The notes under the pieces were generated by a model that saw only the letters and a list, made by a program, of their open reading frames with translations, searched no databases and was not told the DNA's origin. From Desulfohalovibrio reitneri (GTDB lineage Bacteria; Desulfobacterota; Desulfovibrionia; Desulfovibrionales; Desulfovibrionaceae): DNA of 64,000 nt. The stretch is from contig NZ_JOMJ01000003.1 in the NCBI RefSeq assembly GCF_000711295.1, positions 2,467,671 through 2,531,670 of the forward strand, read 5' to 3'. This document shows, piece by piece, positions 18,490 to 27,351 of the stretch. The position numbers and the translations under genes are program-made. Each line of letters begins with the position of its first letter. Positions within the stretch are counted from its first letter, which is position 1.

Positions 18490-19191
18490 ATGCGAGCCGC
18501 GACATACAGCCGCAAGGGCCTCCGCGACGAGAACCAGGACCGGGCCGTGGCCAGGGCCGTCGAGGATGGCTGGCTGCTGGCCGTGGCCGACGGCATGGGC
18601 GGCGAGGCCGGAGGCGGCCTGGCCGCCGAACTGGCCGTGGCCGCGCTGGAGGATTTTTCGCCCGGCCCCGACGCCCCGGCTGCCCTGGCCGAGGCCATCC
18701 GCCGGGCCGATCGCGACATCCACGCCCGCGCCGAGGCCGATCCCTCCCTGACCCGCATGGGCACCACCCTCACCGCCGCCTGGGTCGCGGGCGGCACGGT
18801 CCACTGGGCCCACGCCGGGGACAGCCGCCTGTATATCTTCTCCCAAGGCAACCTGCGCCAACTCACCCGCGACCACAACTACGCCGGGGAACTGGTGGCT
18901 GCGGGGGAATTGAGCAAGGCCGAGGCGGAGCACCACCCCATGCGAAACGTGCTGGAGCAGTGCGTGGGCTGCCCGGCCATGGAGCCGGAGACAGGTTCCG
19001 AGGCCGTGAACTCCGGCGGCGTTCTGCTGTTGTGTTCGGACGGCCTGTCCGCCCCGCTGGGTGACGAAGGCCTGGCCCGGGAACTGGCCCAAGGCGGCCA
19101 GCCGGAGGACCTGGCCCGAGCCCTGGTGGACAAGGCCCTGGCGGCTGGCGGCACGGACAACGCCACCGTGGTGGTGGCCGTGGCCGAGTAG
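18490..19191 (+). CDS. PP2C-type protein serine/threonine phosphatase
   Basis: A 233-aa stand-alone PP2C enzyme. Metal-binding motifs in order: RDENQDR, VADGMGGEAGG, HAGDSRLY, LLCSDGLSAP and GGTDNATVVV. This set is complete, so an active Mn/Mg-dependent phosphatase is expected. No Hanks-type kinase is adjacent. GGAGG at 18481 serves ATG 18490; an in-frame ATG at 18469 is possible. Confidence 0.92.
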   Translation: MRAATYSRKGLRDENQDRAVARAVEDGWLLAVADGMGGEAGGGLAAELAVAALEDFSPGPDAPAALAEAIRRADRDIHARAEADPSLTRMGTTLTAAWVAGGTVHWAHAGDSRLYIFSQGNLRQLTRDHNYAGELVAAGELSKAEAEHHPMRNVLEQCVGCPAMEPETGSEAVNSGGVLLLCSDGLSAPLGDEGLARELAQGGQPEDLARALVDKALAAGGTDNATVVVAVAE

Positions 19192-19411
19192 CTCCTTCTC
19201 CCCGCCCCGATGGACCGGGGTTGCATCCCCTTTACGATGGCGTCTGACTCGCCGCGCCGCGCGCGGACGAATGGTGCACCGTGCGTCCCGGTGCCGCCTG
19301 GGCAGGGCACGGTGGAGAGGGTACCCGGCGGCGGGCCAGGGGCACAACTGTCGCCAAGATGGCGAATCTGTACTAAATTCATCGCCTCGAAACAGCCAAG
19401 GAGACGACCCG

Positions 19412-20269
19412 ATGAACGAACGCCTGCTCAATCTGGCCATCGTGCAGATGCCCATCAGCCCGGATGCCGGGGAGAACGTGGATTTTCTGGCCGAGCGCTT
19501 GGAGGCGCTGGAGGACGAGGTCCGCAGGCCGGACCTGGTGGTGGGGGTGGAATACGGCATCGCCCCGCAGAAGCCGGAGCCAGTGGACGGGGAGATCATG
19601 CGGCGGCTGGGGGAACTGGCCGCCAAACATCAGGTGGCGCTTTTGCCCGGCTCCATGAAAATGGTCGCCCCCGGCGAGGAGGGCTTCCGCAACGCCGCCC
19701 CCTTCTTCGGCCCGGACGGCTCGCTTTTGGGCGTTTACGACAAGATGGTGCCCTGGGACACGGCCCTGGAGGCGGGCACCATCCCCGGCGACGAGTACCT
19801 CATGGTGGAGCTGCCCGGCTCCGGCGCGCGCATCGGGGTGCTCATCTGCTTCGACGCCGACTTCCCCGAGATAGCCCGCACCCTGACCCTGATGGGGTCC
19901 GAGGTGCTGATCCAGCTTTCCATGGACCCCGATTCCATCCCGCCGCAGTACCGCGACGTGAAGGTGGCCCGGGCTATCGAGAACCAAGCCTTCTACGTCT
20001 ATACCTGCGGGGCCGGGGACTACGGCTCCATGCACCTGCGCGGCCGCTCCCTGGTGGTCGGCCCGGAGGGCGACACCGTGTTCGAGGCGGGGGAGGCCGC
20101 CACCACCAGCCTGATCACCCTGGAGCTGGGCCGGGTGGCCAACGCCCGAAGGCGCGGCTCCTGGCACCAGGTCGCCCAGCTGGACGCCCTGCGCCAGAAC
20201 GCCCCGGAGCAGCCCTTCGCCGGGCGCGAGCTGGAGAGCCCGCTTTTCACCGAGTACTGGCCCGAGTAG
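19412..20269 (+). CDS. Carbon-nitrogen hydrolase (nitrilase superfamily)
   Basis: A 285-aa amidase. The Glu-Lys-Cys triad is visible: Glu47 in VVGVEYG, Lys in LGVYDKMVPW near residue 112, and Cys in GVLICFDADFPEIAR near residue 149. These enzymes hydrolyse amides or omega-amino dicarboxylates such as ketoglutaramate; the substrate is not identifiable. SD AAGGAG lies just upstream. Convergent with the acr3 gene, whose stop is only 3 bases beyond. Confidence 0.88.
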   Translation: MNERLLNLAIVQMPISPDAGENVDFLAERLEALEDEVRRPDLVVGVEYGIAPQKPEPVDGEIMRRLGELAAKHQVALLPGSMKMVAPGEEGFRNAAPFFGPDGSLLGVYDKMVPWDTALEAGTIPGDEYLMVELPGSGARIGVLICFDADFPEIARTLTLMGSEVLIQLSMDPDSIPPQYRDVKVARAIENQAFYVYTCGAGDYGSMHLRGRSLVVGPEGDTVFEAGEAATTSLITLELGRVANARRRGSWHQVAQLDALRQNAPEQPFAGRELESPLFTEYWPE

Positions 20270-20272
20270 GGC

Positions 20273-21385
20273 TCACGACCCGGGCGTGTCCGGAGCCGTC
20301 CGGCAGCTGACGTGGCAGACCCCGGCCGGGGTCTCCACCGCATGGGGGAAGTAGCGTCGCTTGAAGAACAGGGCCACGTTGACCAGGGCGATGAGCACCG
20401 GCACCTCCACCAGCGGCCCGATGACCGCGGCGAAAGCCTGCCCCGAATCCAGCCCGAAGACCGCGATGGCCACGGCGATGGCCAGCTCGAAGTTGTTGGA
20501 GGCCGCGGTGAAGCTGAGGGTTGTGGCCTGCTCGTACGTGGCCTTGGCGCGGTGGGAAAGGTAGAAGGAAACCAGGAACATGGCCAGGAAGTAGATGGTC
20601 AGGGGAATGGCCACCCGCACCACGTCCAGGGGCAGCTCCACCACTTTGTCCCCCTTGAGGGAGAACATGACCAGGATGGTGAAGAGCAGAAAGACCAGGG
20701 TCAGGGGGCTGATGCGGGGGATGAACTGGTCGTCGTACCAGCGCTCCCCCTTGAGGCGCAGCCCGATGAAGCGGGTCAGCATGCCCGCCAGGAAGGGGAC
20801 GCCCAGGTAGATGAACACGGTGCGGGCGATCTGGCCCATGGAGATGTCCACCACCATGCCCTCCAAGCCGAACCAGTCGGGCAGCACGGTGATAAAGACC
20901 CAGGCGTAGACCGAGAAGAAAAGCACCTGGAAGATGGAATTGAAGGCCACCAGCCCGGCGCAGTACTCGCAGTCGCCCCGGGCCAGGTCGTTCCAGACGA
21001 TGACCATGGCGATGCAGCGGGCCAGGCCGATGAGGATGAGGCCCACCATGTACTCGTTGTGGCCGGAAAGGAAGGCCAGGGCCAGGCCGAACATGAGCAC
21101 CGGGCCGATGAGCCAGTTCTGGATAAGCGACAGCCCCAGCACCCGCGTGTTGCGGAACACCTCCCCCAGCCGCTCGTACTTCACCTTGGCCAGGGGCGGG
21201 TACATCATCAGGATGAGGCCGATGGCGATGGGGATGTTGGTGGTGCCCACGCTGAAGGCGTTGATGGTCTCCTTGACTCCGGGATGGAGATAGCCCAGCC
21301 CCACGCCCACGAGCATGGCCAGGAATATCCACAGGGTCAGGAAGCGGTCCAGGAAGGAGAGTTTCTTGATGGCGGGGTCGCTCAT
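20273..21385 (-). CDS. acr3: ACR3-family arsenite efflux permease
   Basis: A 370-aa membrane protein with ten hydrophobic helices. ACR3 features include [14 protein letters not shown] at the start, [29 protein letters not shown] and [15 protein letters not shown], with a Cys in GDCEYCAG that corresponds to the essential Cys of the family. It exports arsenite using the proton gradient. It follows arsR by 22 bases in an arsR-acr3 operon; no arsenate reductase gene is attached. Confidence 0.95.
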   Translation of the reverse strand: MSDPAIKKLSFLDRFLTLWIFLAMLVGVGLGYLHPGVKETINAFSVGTTNIPIAIGLILMMYPPLAKVKYERLGEVFRNTRVLGLSLIQNWLIGPVLMFGLALAFLSGHNEYMVGLILIGLARCIAMVIVWNDLARGDCEYCAGLVAFNSIFQVLFFSVYAWVFITVLPDWFGLEGMVVDISMGQIARTVFIYLGVPFLAGMLTRFIGLRLKGERWYDDQFIPRISPLTLVFLLFTILVMFSLKGDKVVELPLDVVRVAIPLTIYFLAMFLVSFYLSHRAKATYEQATTLSFTAASNNFELAIAVAIAVFGLDSGQAFAAVIGPLVEVPVLIALVNVALFFKRRYFPHAVETPAGVCHVSCRTAPDTPGS

Positions 21386-21407
21386 GGCGGTCTCCTGAAA
21401 TGAAGGA

Positions 21408-21755
21408 CTAGTCGCAGGCATCGGGGGCCTTGGCGGCCAGGTGGCCGAGCAGGCGGGCGTGGTCCTCGTCCGCCCCGGCCTGGCCGGGCAGCCCGGCCAG
21501 AAGGGCGTCCAGCACTCCGGCCAGGGCGGGATTTCCCGGCTGGGACAGGGAGTAGTAGACCCATTTGCCGCCGCGCCGGGAGTCCACCCAGCCGCCGTGG
21601 CGCAGCACGGCCATGTGCCGGGAGATGGTGGACTGCGGCAGGTCCAGGGCGGCCATGAGGTCGCAGACACACAACTCCCCGTGCTGCAGCAGGCGCATGA
21701 CGCGCAGCCGGGTGGGGTCGGCCAGGGCCTTGAGGCGTTGGGCCAGTTCGTTCAT
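21408..21755 (-). CDS. arsR: ArsR-family metalloregulator
   Basis: A 115-aa winged-helix repressor. [20 protein letters not shown] opens the fold and [13 protein letters not shown] holds the Cys pair of the ArsR arsenite site in the recognition helix. [13 protein letters not shown] DNA contacts follow ([14 protein letters not shown]). On arsenite binding the repressor would release the promoter. The start codon at 21755 lies only about 6 bases after a perfect -10 box, so the mRNA may be leaderless. Confidence 0.95.
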   Translation of the reverse strand: MNELAQRLKALADPTRLRVMRLLQHGELCVCDLMAALDLPQSTISRHMAVLRHGGWVDSRRGGKWVYYSLSQPGNPALAGVLDALLAGLPGQAGADEDHARLLGHLAAKAPDACD

Positions 21756-21789
21756 TCGGGCATTGTATCCGGATATGCGGATATGTCAA
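21756..21789 (-). promoter_or_regulatory. arsR-acr3 promoter with overlapping operator
   Basis: On the minus strand TTGACA (21789-21784) and TACAAT (21767-21762) are separated by 16 bases. The spacer is made of repeats of CATATCCG and an ATATCCGGATA palindrome, which fits an ArsR operator covering the promoter. The -10 box ends 6 bases before the arsR ATG. Confidence 0.8.
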
Positions 21790-21963
21790 TGGTCGGCGGA
21801 CAGGCCGGGCCAGATCGAAAGCTCTCTTGACGAGCCGCCCCGGCCTCCCGGCGGATCGCCTCTCCCGCCGGGCGCCTTGCGGCTTCACCGCGTTCCGCGG
21901 GGTTTCACGCCGCTGGTTTGCTCACCTCGGTCTCCATGCTTGCTCTTTAGCATGCGCCGGGAG

Positions 21964-22007
21964 TTGACAGGCGTCTTTGGTGAATATAATGACTGACCCA
22001 TCAGTCA
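21964..22007 (+). promoter_or_regulatory. tetR promoter and palindromic operator
   Basis: TTGACA (21964-21969) and TATAAT (21985-21990) are 15 bases apart. A palindrome TGACTGA-CCCA-TCAGTCA (21990-22007) covers the predicted start site. It suits autorepression by the TetR protein encoded at 22024, which likely also controls the pump genes behind it. Confidence 0.75.
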
Positions 22008-22023
22008 CATAATTAGGGAAGTC

Positions 22024-22662
22024 ATGAAAGCCAAGAACAGCAGACGCAGCCGGCCGGGCCGTCCGCCCGACCCGGAGATGAAGCGGAGGCGGCGCGGGGA
22101 TTTGTTGCGCCAGGCCGCCCTGCATTTCGCCCGCGACGGGTACGCCAAGACGGACATCGCGGCCATCGCCAGGGACGCGGGCTGCGCCAAGGGCACGGTC
22201 TACAACTACTTCAGCAGCAAGCGCGACCTCTTCCAGAAGGTTGTGGACCACGTCATGAATAGCCTGCTGGAGACCCTGGACGCGGTGGAGGACGCCGACC
22301 CGGTGGAGCATTTCAAGCAGTCCATCGAGGCGTTTCTGGCGTTTTTCGACGCCCACCCGGAGTACATCGAACTGCTCATTTTGGAGCGGGCTGAGTTCCG
22401 GGACCGCAAGAAGCCAACCTATCTGGAGTACCGGGAAGCGCACCGCGTGGAGAAGCGCGCCCGCCTGGAGCGCACCATCCTCTCCGGCCTGTTCCGCCGC
22501 GTGCCCATCGACCAGACCCTGGATATGGTGGGCGACCTGCTCTACGGCACCATCTTCACCAACTATTTCGCCGGTCGCACCACCGGCCTCGAGCGCCAGG
22601 CCGCCAACATCGCCGACATTCTGCTGCACGGGCTGCTGCGGCCGGAAGCGCGGACCGGCTGA
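22024..22662 (+). CDS. TetR-family repressor of the RND pump
   Basis: A 212-aa regulator. The N-terminal HTH (residues about 28-75) reads AALHFARDGYAKTDIAAIA then CAKGTVYNYFSSKRDLF, a standard TetR pattern. The N-terminus is strongly basic (KAKNSRRSRPGRPP). The C-terminal ligand domain is unassignable. It precedes an adaptor and RND permease in the same direction (120 and 1,383 bases later), so it is the probable local repressor, induced by pump substrates. Confidence 0.92.
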   Translation: MKAKNSRRSRPGRPPDPEMKRRRRGDLLRQAALHFARDGYAKTDIAAIARDAGCAKGTVYNYFSSKRDLFQKVVDHVMNSLLETLDAVEDADPVEHFKQSIEAFLAFFDAHPEYIELLILERAEFRDRKKPTYLEYREAHRVEKRARLERTILSGLFRRVPIDQTLDMVGDLLYGTIFTNYFAGRTTGLERQAANIADILLHGLLRPEARTG

Positions 22663-22782
22663 CCAGCGGCCCGGCCGCCGTCCGCCGTTGCCGCGCCACC
22701 GTCCGTGGTGTCGCGGTGTGGCTTCGTTCGCAGGCGGCCGCGGGAACGAACAAACGACCCGAAATCCGGGGGGAACAGGGAA

Positions 22783-24042
22783 ATGGACCCGAATTTAAAA
22801 GAGACAGGCGGCGCGGCCAACGGCAAGCGGCGTTTCCTGGCCAGCCTCATCCAGCGCGCCGTGGTCATTATGGTTCTGCTGGGCGTGGTGGCCGGCGGCA
22901 TCATGTACATGCGCCAGGCCGACCCCAAGCCCGAGGCGGTGCAAAGCCGTGGCGCGGGCGGGCCCGTGCCGGTCAAGGCGGTCACGCTCACCCCGCGCGA
23001 CGTGCCCCTGCAACCGGTCTACCTGGGGCAGGCAGAGGCCTCCCAGACCGTGCAGATCCGCGCACGGGTGCGCGGCTTTCTGCAGAGCAAGCATTTCGAG
23101 GAGGGCAGCCGGGTGGAGAAGGGCCAGCTGCTGTTCCGCATCGATCCCCGCTCCTTCCAGGCGGAGCTTGAACTGGCGCGGTCGCGGCTGGCCAGCGCCC
23201 AGGCGCAGTTCGAGCGCGCCACCCAGAAGGTGCGCCGCTACAGCCGGCTGGTTTCCAGCAACGCCGCCACCCAGGATGAACTGGAGGAATGGCAGACCGA
23301 AAAGAGCGTGGCCCGGGCCACCATCCGCATGGAGAAGGCGCGCATCACCCAGGCCGAGCTGGACTTGGGCTACACCACCGTGGAGTCGCCCATCACCGGC
23401 CTCATCGGCATGGCCCAAAAGGACGTGGGCAGCTACGTGGGCGACGCCTCCAACGGCCTGCTGGCCGTGGTGGAAAAGGTGGACCCCATCTACGTGCGCT
23501 ACACCGTCAGCGAGCAGGACATCCTGCGGGCGCGGCGGCTGGCGGAAAAGGGCAAGGTTTCCCGCCCCTCCCTGGAGAACATGCGGCTGCGCGTGACCCT
23601 GGCAGACGGCAGCCAGTACCCGCACGAGGGGCGCATCAGCTACGCCGACCCGGAGATCGACCCGGAGACGGGCACGGCTGTCATGCGCGGCACCATCCCC
23701 AACCCGGACGGCGATCTCATGCCCGGGCAGTTCGTGCATGTGCGCCAGGTGGGCGTGAAACGGCTGGACGCGTTGCTCGCGCCCAAGAAGGCGGTCATCC
23801 AGAACCCCACCGGGGCCATGGTCTACGTGGCGGACGGGGACGGCAAGGCGCAAATCCGGCCTGTGAAGCTGGGTGAGTGGCACGAGGACGGATGGATCGT
23901 GGAGTCCGGGCTGAAGCCGGGCGAACGGGTCATCGTCAACAAGCTCATGCAGCTCAAGCCGGGCGCGGACGTCGATGTCGCCGAGGTGGCCCCCGGTAAT
24001 CTGGCCGAGGGCGAAGCGGTGCGCACCGCCGGGGAAATGTAG
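22783..24042 (+). CDS. RND efflux periplasmic adaptor (AcrA/MexA type)
   Basis: A 419-aa membrane fusion protein. A membrane anchor (IQRAVVIMVLLGVVAGGIMYM, residues about 22-43) is followed by the barrel-sandwich hybrid (VQIRARVRGFL, VEKGQLLFRIDPR), a helical hairpin (about 110-180), the lipoyl half TTVESPITGLIG and a beta-barrel (PDGDLMPGQFVHVR). It links the inner-membrane pump to an outer-membrane channel. It ends 2 bases before the RND gene. No outer-membrane factor is encoded in this operon. Confidence 0.93.
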   Translation: MDPNLKETGGAANGKRRFLASLIQRAVVIMVLLGVVAGGIMYMRQADPKPEAVQSRGAGGPVPVKAVTLTPRDVPLQPVYLGQAEASQTVQIRARVRGFLQSKHFEEGSRVEKGQLLFRIDPRSFQAELELARSRLASAQAQFERATQKVRRYSRLVSSNAATQDELEEWQTEKSVARATIRMEKARITQAELDLGYTTVESPITGLIGMAQKDVGSYVGDASNGLLAVVEKVDPIYVRYTVSEQDILRARRLAEKGKVSRPSLENMRLRVTLADGSQYPHEGRISYADPEIDPETGTAVMRGTIPNPDGDLMPGQFVHVRQVGVKRLDALLAPKKAVIQNPTGAMVYVADGDGKAQIRPVKLGEWHEDGWIVESGLKPGERVIVNKLMQLKPGADVDVAEVAPGNLAEGEAVRTAGEM

Positions 24043-24044
24043 CC

Positions 24045-27000
24045 ATGTTTTCCCGCTTTTTCATCGACAGGCCGGTGCTGGCCTGCGTGCTGTCCATCCT
24101 CATCATGCTGGCGGGGACGGTCTCCATCTTCGTGCTGCCCATCGCGGAGTATCCCCAGATCACCCCGCCCACCATCCAGATCAACGCCAAGTACCCCGGC
24201 GCGGACGCCAAGACGGCGGCCAAGTCCGTGGCCTCGCCCATCGAGCAGGAGTTGAGCGGGGTGAAGAACCTGCTCTACTTCAGCTCCATGTGCTCCAACA
24301 ACGGCGCGGTGAAGATCGTGGCCACCTTCGAGATCGGCACGGACCAGGACATGGCCGCGGTGGAGGTGCAGAACCGCCTCTCCATCGCCGAGCCGCGCCT
24401 GCCCTCGGAGGTGGTGCGCCAGGGCGTCACCGTCACCAAGTCCTCCACCAGCATGCTGGGCGTCATCTCCCTGGAGTCCGACGGCCGCTACGACGACGTG
24501 TTTTTGAGCAACTACGCCACCATCAACTTGGTGGACCGGCTCAAGCGCGTGCCCGGCGTGGGCGACGTGACCGTCTTTGGCACCAAGGACTACTCCATGC
24601 GGATCTGGGTGGACCCGGACCAGCTGGCCACCCGCGGGCTGACCGTTTCCGAGGTGGCCGCGGCCATTCGCGAGCAGAACGCCGTTTTCCCCGCGGGAAC
24701 CATCGGCCAACGCCCCTCGGACGGCGAGACGGAATTGACCGTGCCCGTGCTGACCAGGGGGCGGCTGCAGAAGGTCTCGGAGTACGAGGACATCATCCTG
24801 CGGGCCAACCCGGACGGCTCCACCCTGCGGCTGAAGGACGTGGCCCGGGTGGAGATGGGCGCGCAGAGCTACGACATGTTCGGCCGGGTGGAGGGCAACC
24901 CCACCACCCTCATGCCCGTCTACCTGCAGGTGGGGGCCAACGCCCTGGAGACCATCGAGGGTGTGCGCGAGGCCATGGACAGCGCGGCCGAGAGCTTCCC
25001 GCCAGGCGTCTCCTACCGCTTCCCCCACGACACAACCACCTTCATCGACGCCTCCATGGAGGAGGTTGTGCACACCCTGCTGGAAGCGGTGGTGCTGGTG
25101 CTGGCGGTGGTCTTCCTCTTCCTGCAGTCCTGGCGGGCCACGCTCATTCCGCTGCTAGCCGTGCCGGTGGCCATTGTGGGCACTTTCGGCGGCATGCTGG
25201 CCCTGGGCTTCTCCATCAACACGTTGACCATGTTCGGTCTGGTGCTGGCCATCGGCATCGTGGTGGACGACGCCATCGTGGTGGTGGAGAACGTGGAGCG
25301 CATCATGCACGAGGAGGGGTTGTCCCCGCGCGACGCCACCATCAAGGCCATGAACCAGGTCACGGGGGCGCTGGTGGCCATCGTGCTGGTGCTGTCCGCG
25401 GTATTCGTGCCCGTGGCCTTCCTGGGCGGGCTCACCGGCCAGCTCTACCAGCAGTTCGCCGTGACCATCGCCGTGTCCGTGGCCATCTCCGGGCTGGTGG
25501 CGCTCACCCTCAGCCCGGCGCTGTGCCGCCTCATCCTGCGTCCCTCCCGGGGCGAGCCTTTCGTCGTTTTCCGCTGGTTCAACCGCTTCTTCGAGTCCAT
25601 GACCTCCGGCTACACCGCCGGGGTGCGCAAGGCCATCCGCTACGTGCCCATCACCCTGGCTGTCTTCGGCATCCTCTGCTGGGCGGCCTACGGGCTGCAG
25701 CAGCGGGTTCCCGGCGGCTTTTTGCCGGCGGAGGACAAGGGGTACATCCTCAGCTTCGTCATGTTGCCGGACGGGGCCTCCCTGGACCGCACGGACGAGC
25801 TGACCCGCGAGGTGGAGGCGTACCTCCTGGACCATCCGGCGGTGCAGAACACCATTCTGCTGGGCGGTATGGACTTCCTCAGCGGCGGCATCACCAGCAC
25901 CAGCGCCGCCACCATGTTCGTCAAGCTCAAGCCGTTCGAGGAGCGGCAAAAGCCGGGCCTGGGCGCACAGGCGGTGGCTCGGCAGACCATCATGCACTTC
26001 GCGAACAACGGCCAGGGCAAGGTGCTGGCCTTCAACCCGCCGCCCATCCACGGCCTGGGCGCGCGCTCCGGGTTCCAGATGGAACTGCAGGCGCGCGGCG
26101 GCGGCAGTGTGGAGGAGCTGATCCAGGTGGGCAACGAGTTCGTGGGCGCGGCCAACGCGGACCAGCGGCTGGAGAAGGTGCGCGGCACCCTGCGCGTCAC
26201 CCAGCCGCAGCTGTACGTGGACCTGGACCGGGACAAGACCAAGATGATGGGCGTGCGGGTGGCCGACGTGTTCGAGGCCATGCAGGCCTACCTCAGCTCC
26301 CTCTACGTCAACGACTTCAACAAGTTCGGCCGCATCTGGCGCGTGCAGCTGCAGGCCGAGTCGGAGTTCCGCGACAGCCCCTCGGACATCGGCTCCATCC
26401 ACGTGCGCAACGACCAGGGCGGCATGGTGCCGCTCTCCGGCGTGACCGAGGTGGAGTACCGGGCCGGGCCCAACGCCGTATCCCACTTCAACGGCTTCCC
26501 CTCGGTGCAGATAACCGGCTCGCCAACACCGGGCGTCAGCAGCGGCGAGGCCATGGAGGCCGTGCGCCAGCTGGCCTCGGAGCAGCTGCCCAGGGGCTAC
26601 GGCTTCGAGTGGAGCGGCTCCTCCTACCAGGAGGTCAAGGCGGGCAACCAGGCCCCGCTGGTGCTGGCCTTCGGCATCGTGGTGGTCTTTCTGGTGCTGG
26701 CCGCCCAGTACGAGAAGTGGAGCCTGCCCATCGCCGTGCTCGGGGCCCTGCCCATCGCCGTGCTTGGCGCGCTGGCCGCGGTCTGGATGCGCGGGCTGGC
26801 CCAGGACATCTACTTCCAGATCGGCCTGCTCACGCTGGTGGGGCTGTCGGCCAAGAACGCCATCCTCATCGTGGAGTTCTGCGTGGCCAGCCACCGGCGG
26901 GGCATGGGCATCCGGGAGTCCGCCCTGCAGGCGGCCAAGCTGCGCTTCCGGCCCATCGTCATGACCTCCATGGCCTTCATCCTGGGCGTGGTGCCGCTGG

Positions 27001-27200
27001 CCATCTCCACCGGGGCGGGGTCGGCCGCGCGCCACTCCATCGGCACCGGGGTCATCGGCGGCATGCTGGCGGCCACATTCCTGGCCGTGTTCTTCGTGCC
27101 GGTCTTCTTCGTCATCATCCAAAAGGCCAGCGAGTTCCTGGTCAAGCGCGAGGAGGACTACCTGGCCCACGTGGACGAGGAGTCGGACAAGCACGGCTGA
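24045..27200 (+). CDS. RND multidrug efflux permease (HAE1/AcrB type)
   Basis: A 1051-aa proton-driven trimeric pump of normal length. FFIDRPVLACVLSILIMLAG starts the first helix. Two sets of six TM helices with large periplasmic loops are seen, and the TM4 proton-relay GIVVDDAIVVVENVER holds the Asp-Asp pair. The ending segment has GLSAKNAILIVEF. HAE1 pumps export hydrophobic drugs, dyes and detergents. It is the last gene of tetR-mfp-rnd; a strong terminator follows. Confidence 0.95.
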   Translation: MFSRFFIDRPVLACVLSILIMLAGTVSIFVLPIAEYPQITPPTIQINAKYPGADAKTAAKSVASPIEQELSGVKNLLYFSSMCSNNGAVKIVATFEIGTDQDMAAVEVQNRLSIAEPRLPSEVVRQGVTVTKSSTSMLGVISLESDGRYDDVFLSNYATINLVDRLKRVPGVGDVTVFGTKDYSMRIWVDPDQLATRGLTVSEVAAAIREQNAVFPAGTIGQRPSDGETELTVPVLTRGRLQKVSEYEDIILRANPDGSTLRLKDVARVEMGAQSYDMFGRVEGNPTTLMPVYLQVGANALETIEGVREAMDSAAESFPPGVSYRFPHDTTTFIDASMEEVVHTLLEAVVLVLAVVFLFLQSWRATLIPLLAVPVAIVGTFGGMLALGFSINTLTMFGLVLAIGIVVDDAIVVVENVERIMHEEGLSPRDATIKAMNQVTGALVAIVLVLSAVFVPVAFLGGLTGQLYQQFAVTIAVSVAISGLVALTLSPALCRLILRPSRGEPFVVFRWFNRFFESMTSGYTAGVRKAIRYVPITLAVFGILCWAAYGLQQRVPGGFLPAEDKGYILSFVMLPDGASLDRTDELTREVEAYLLDHPAVQNTILLGGMDFLSGGITSTSAATMFVKLKPFEERQKPGLGAQAVARQTIMHFANNGQGKVLAFNPPPIHGLGARSGFQMELQARGGGSVEELIQVGNEFVGAANADQRLEKVRGTLRVTQPQLYVDLDRDKTKMMGVRVADVFEAMQAYLSSLYVNDFNKFGRIWRVQLQAESEFRDSPSDIGSIHVRNDQGGMVPLSGVTEVEYRAGPNAVSHFNGFPSVQITGSPTPGVSSGEAMEAVRQLASEQLPRGYGFEWSGSSYQEVKAGNQAPLVLAFGIVVVFLVLAAQYEKWSLPIAVLGALPIAVLGALAAVWMRGLAQDIYFQIGLLTLVGLSAKNAILIVEFCVASHRRGMGIRESALQAAKLRFRPIVMTSMAFILGVVPLAISTGAGSAARHSIGTGVIGGMLAATFLAVFFVPVFFVIIQKASEFLVKREEDYLAHVDEESDKHG

Positions 27201-27226
27201 GCCGGGCAAACCAAAGATAAGAACAG

Positions 27227-27260
27227 GGCGCGGTCCGCATGGCGGGCCGCGCCATTTTTT
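27227..27260 (+). terminator. Intrinsic terminator of the tetR-RND operon
   Basis: GGCGCGGTCCGC pairs with GCGGGCCGCGCC (one G-U pair) around the loop ATG, followed by ATTTTTT. It lies 26 bases after the RND stop. Confidence 0.92.
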
Positions 27261-27351
27261 CGTGGCCTCGGGCCGGGCCGCTCTGTTCTTGCCTCTTCCT
27301 CGCGTACCTGTACTATGCAGGGTGGAATAAACCAGGACCAGGGAGCGGACC

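Noticed and set aside
23975..27220. A 1081-codon frame overlapping the RND permease gene
   Set aside because: Arg/Gly/Pro/Ala-rich shadow; the RND protein frame has full family similarity.
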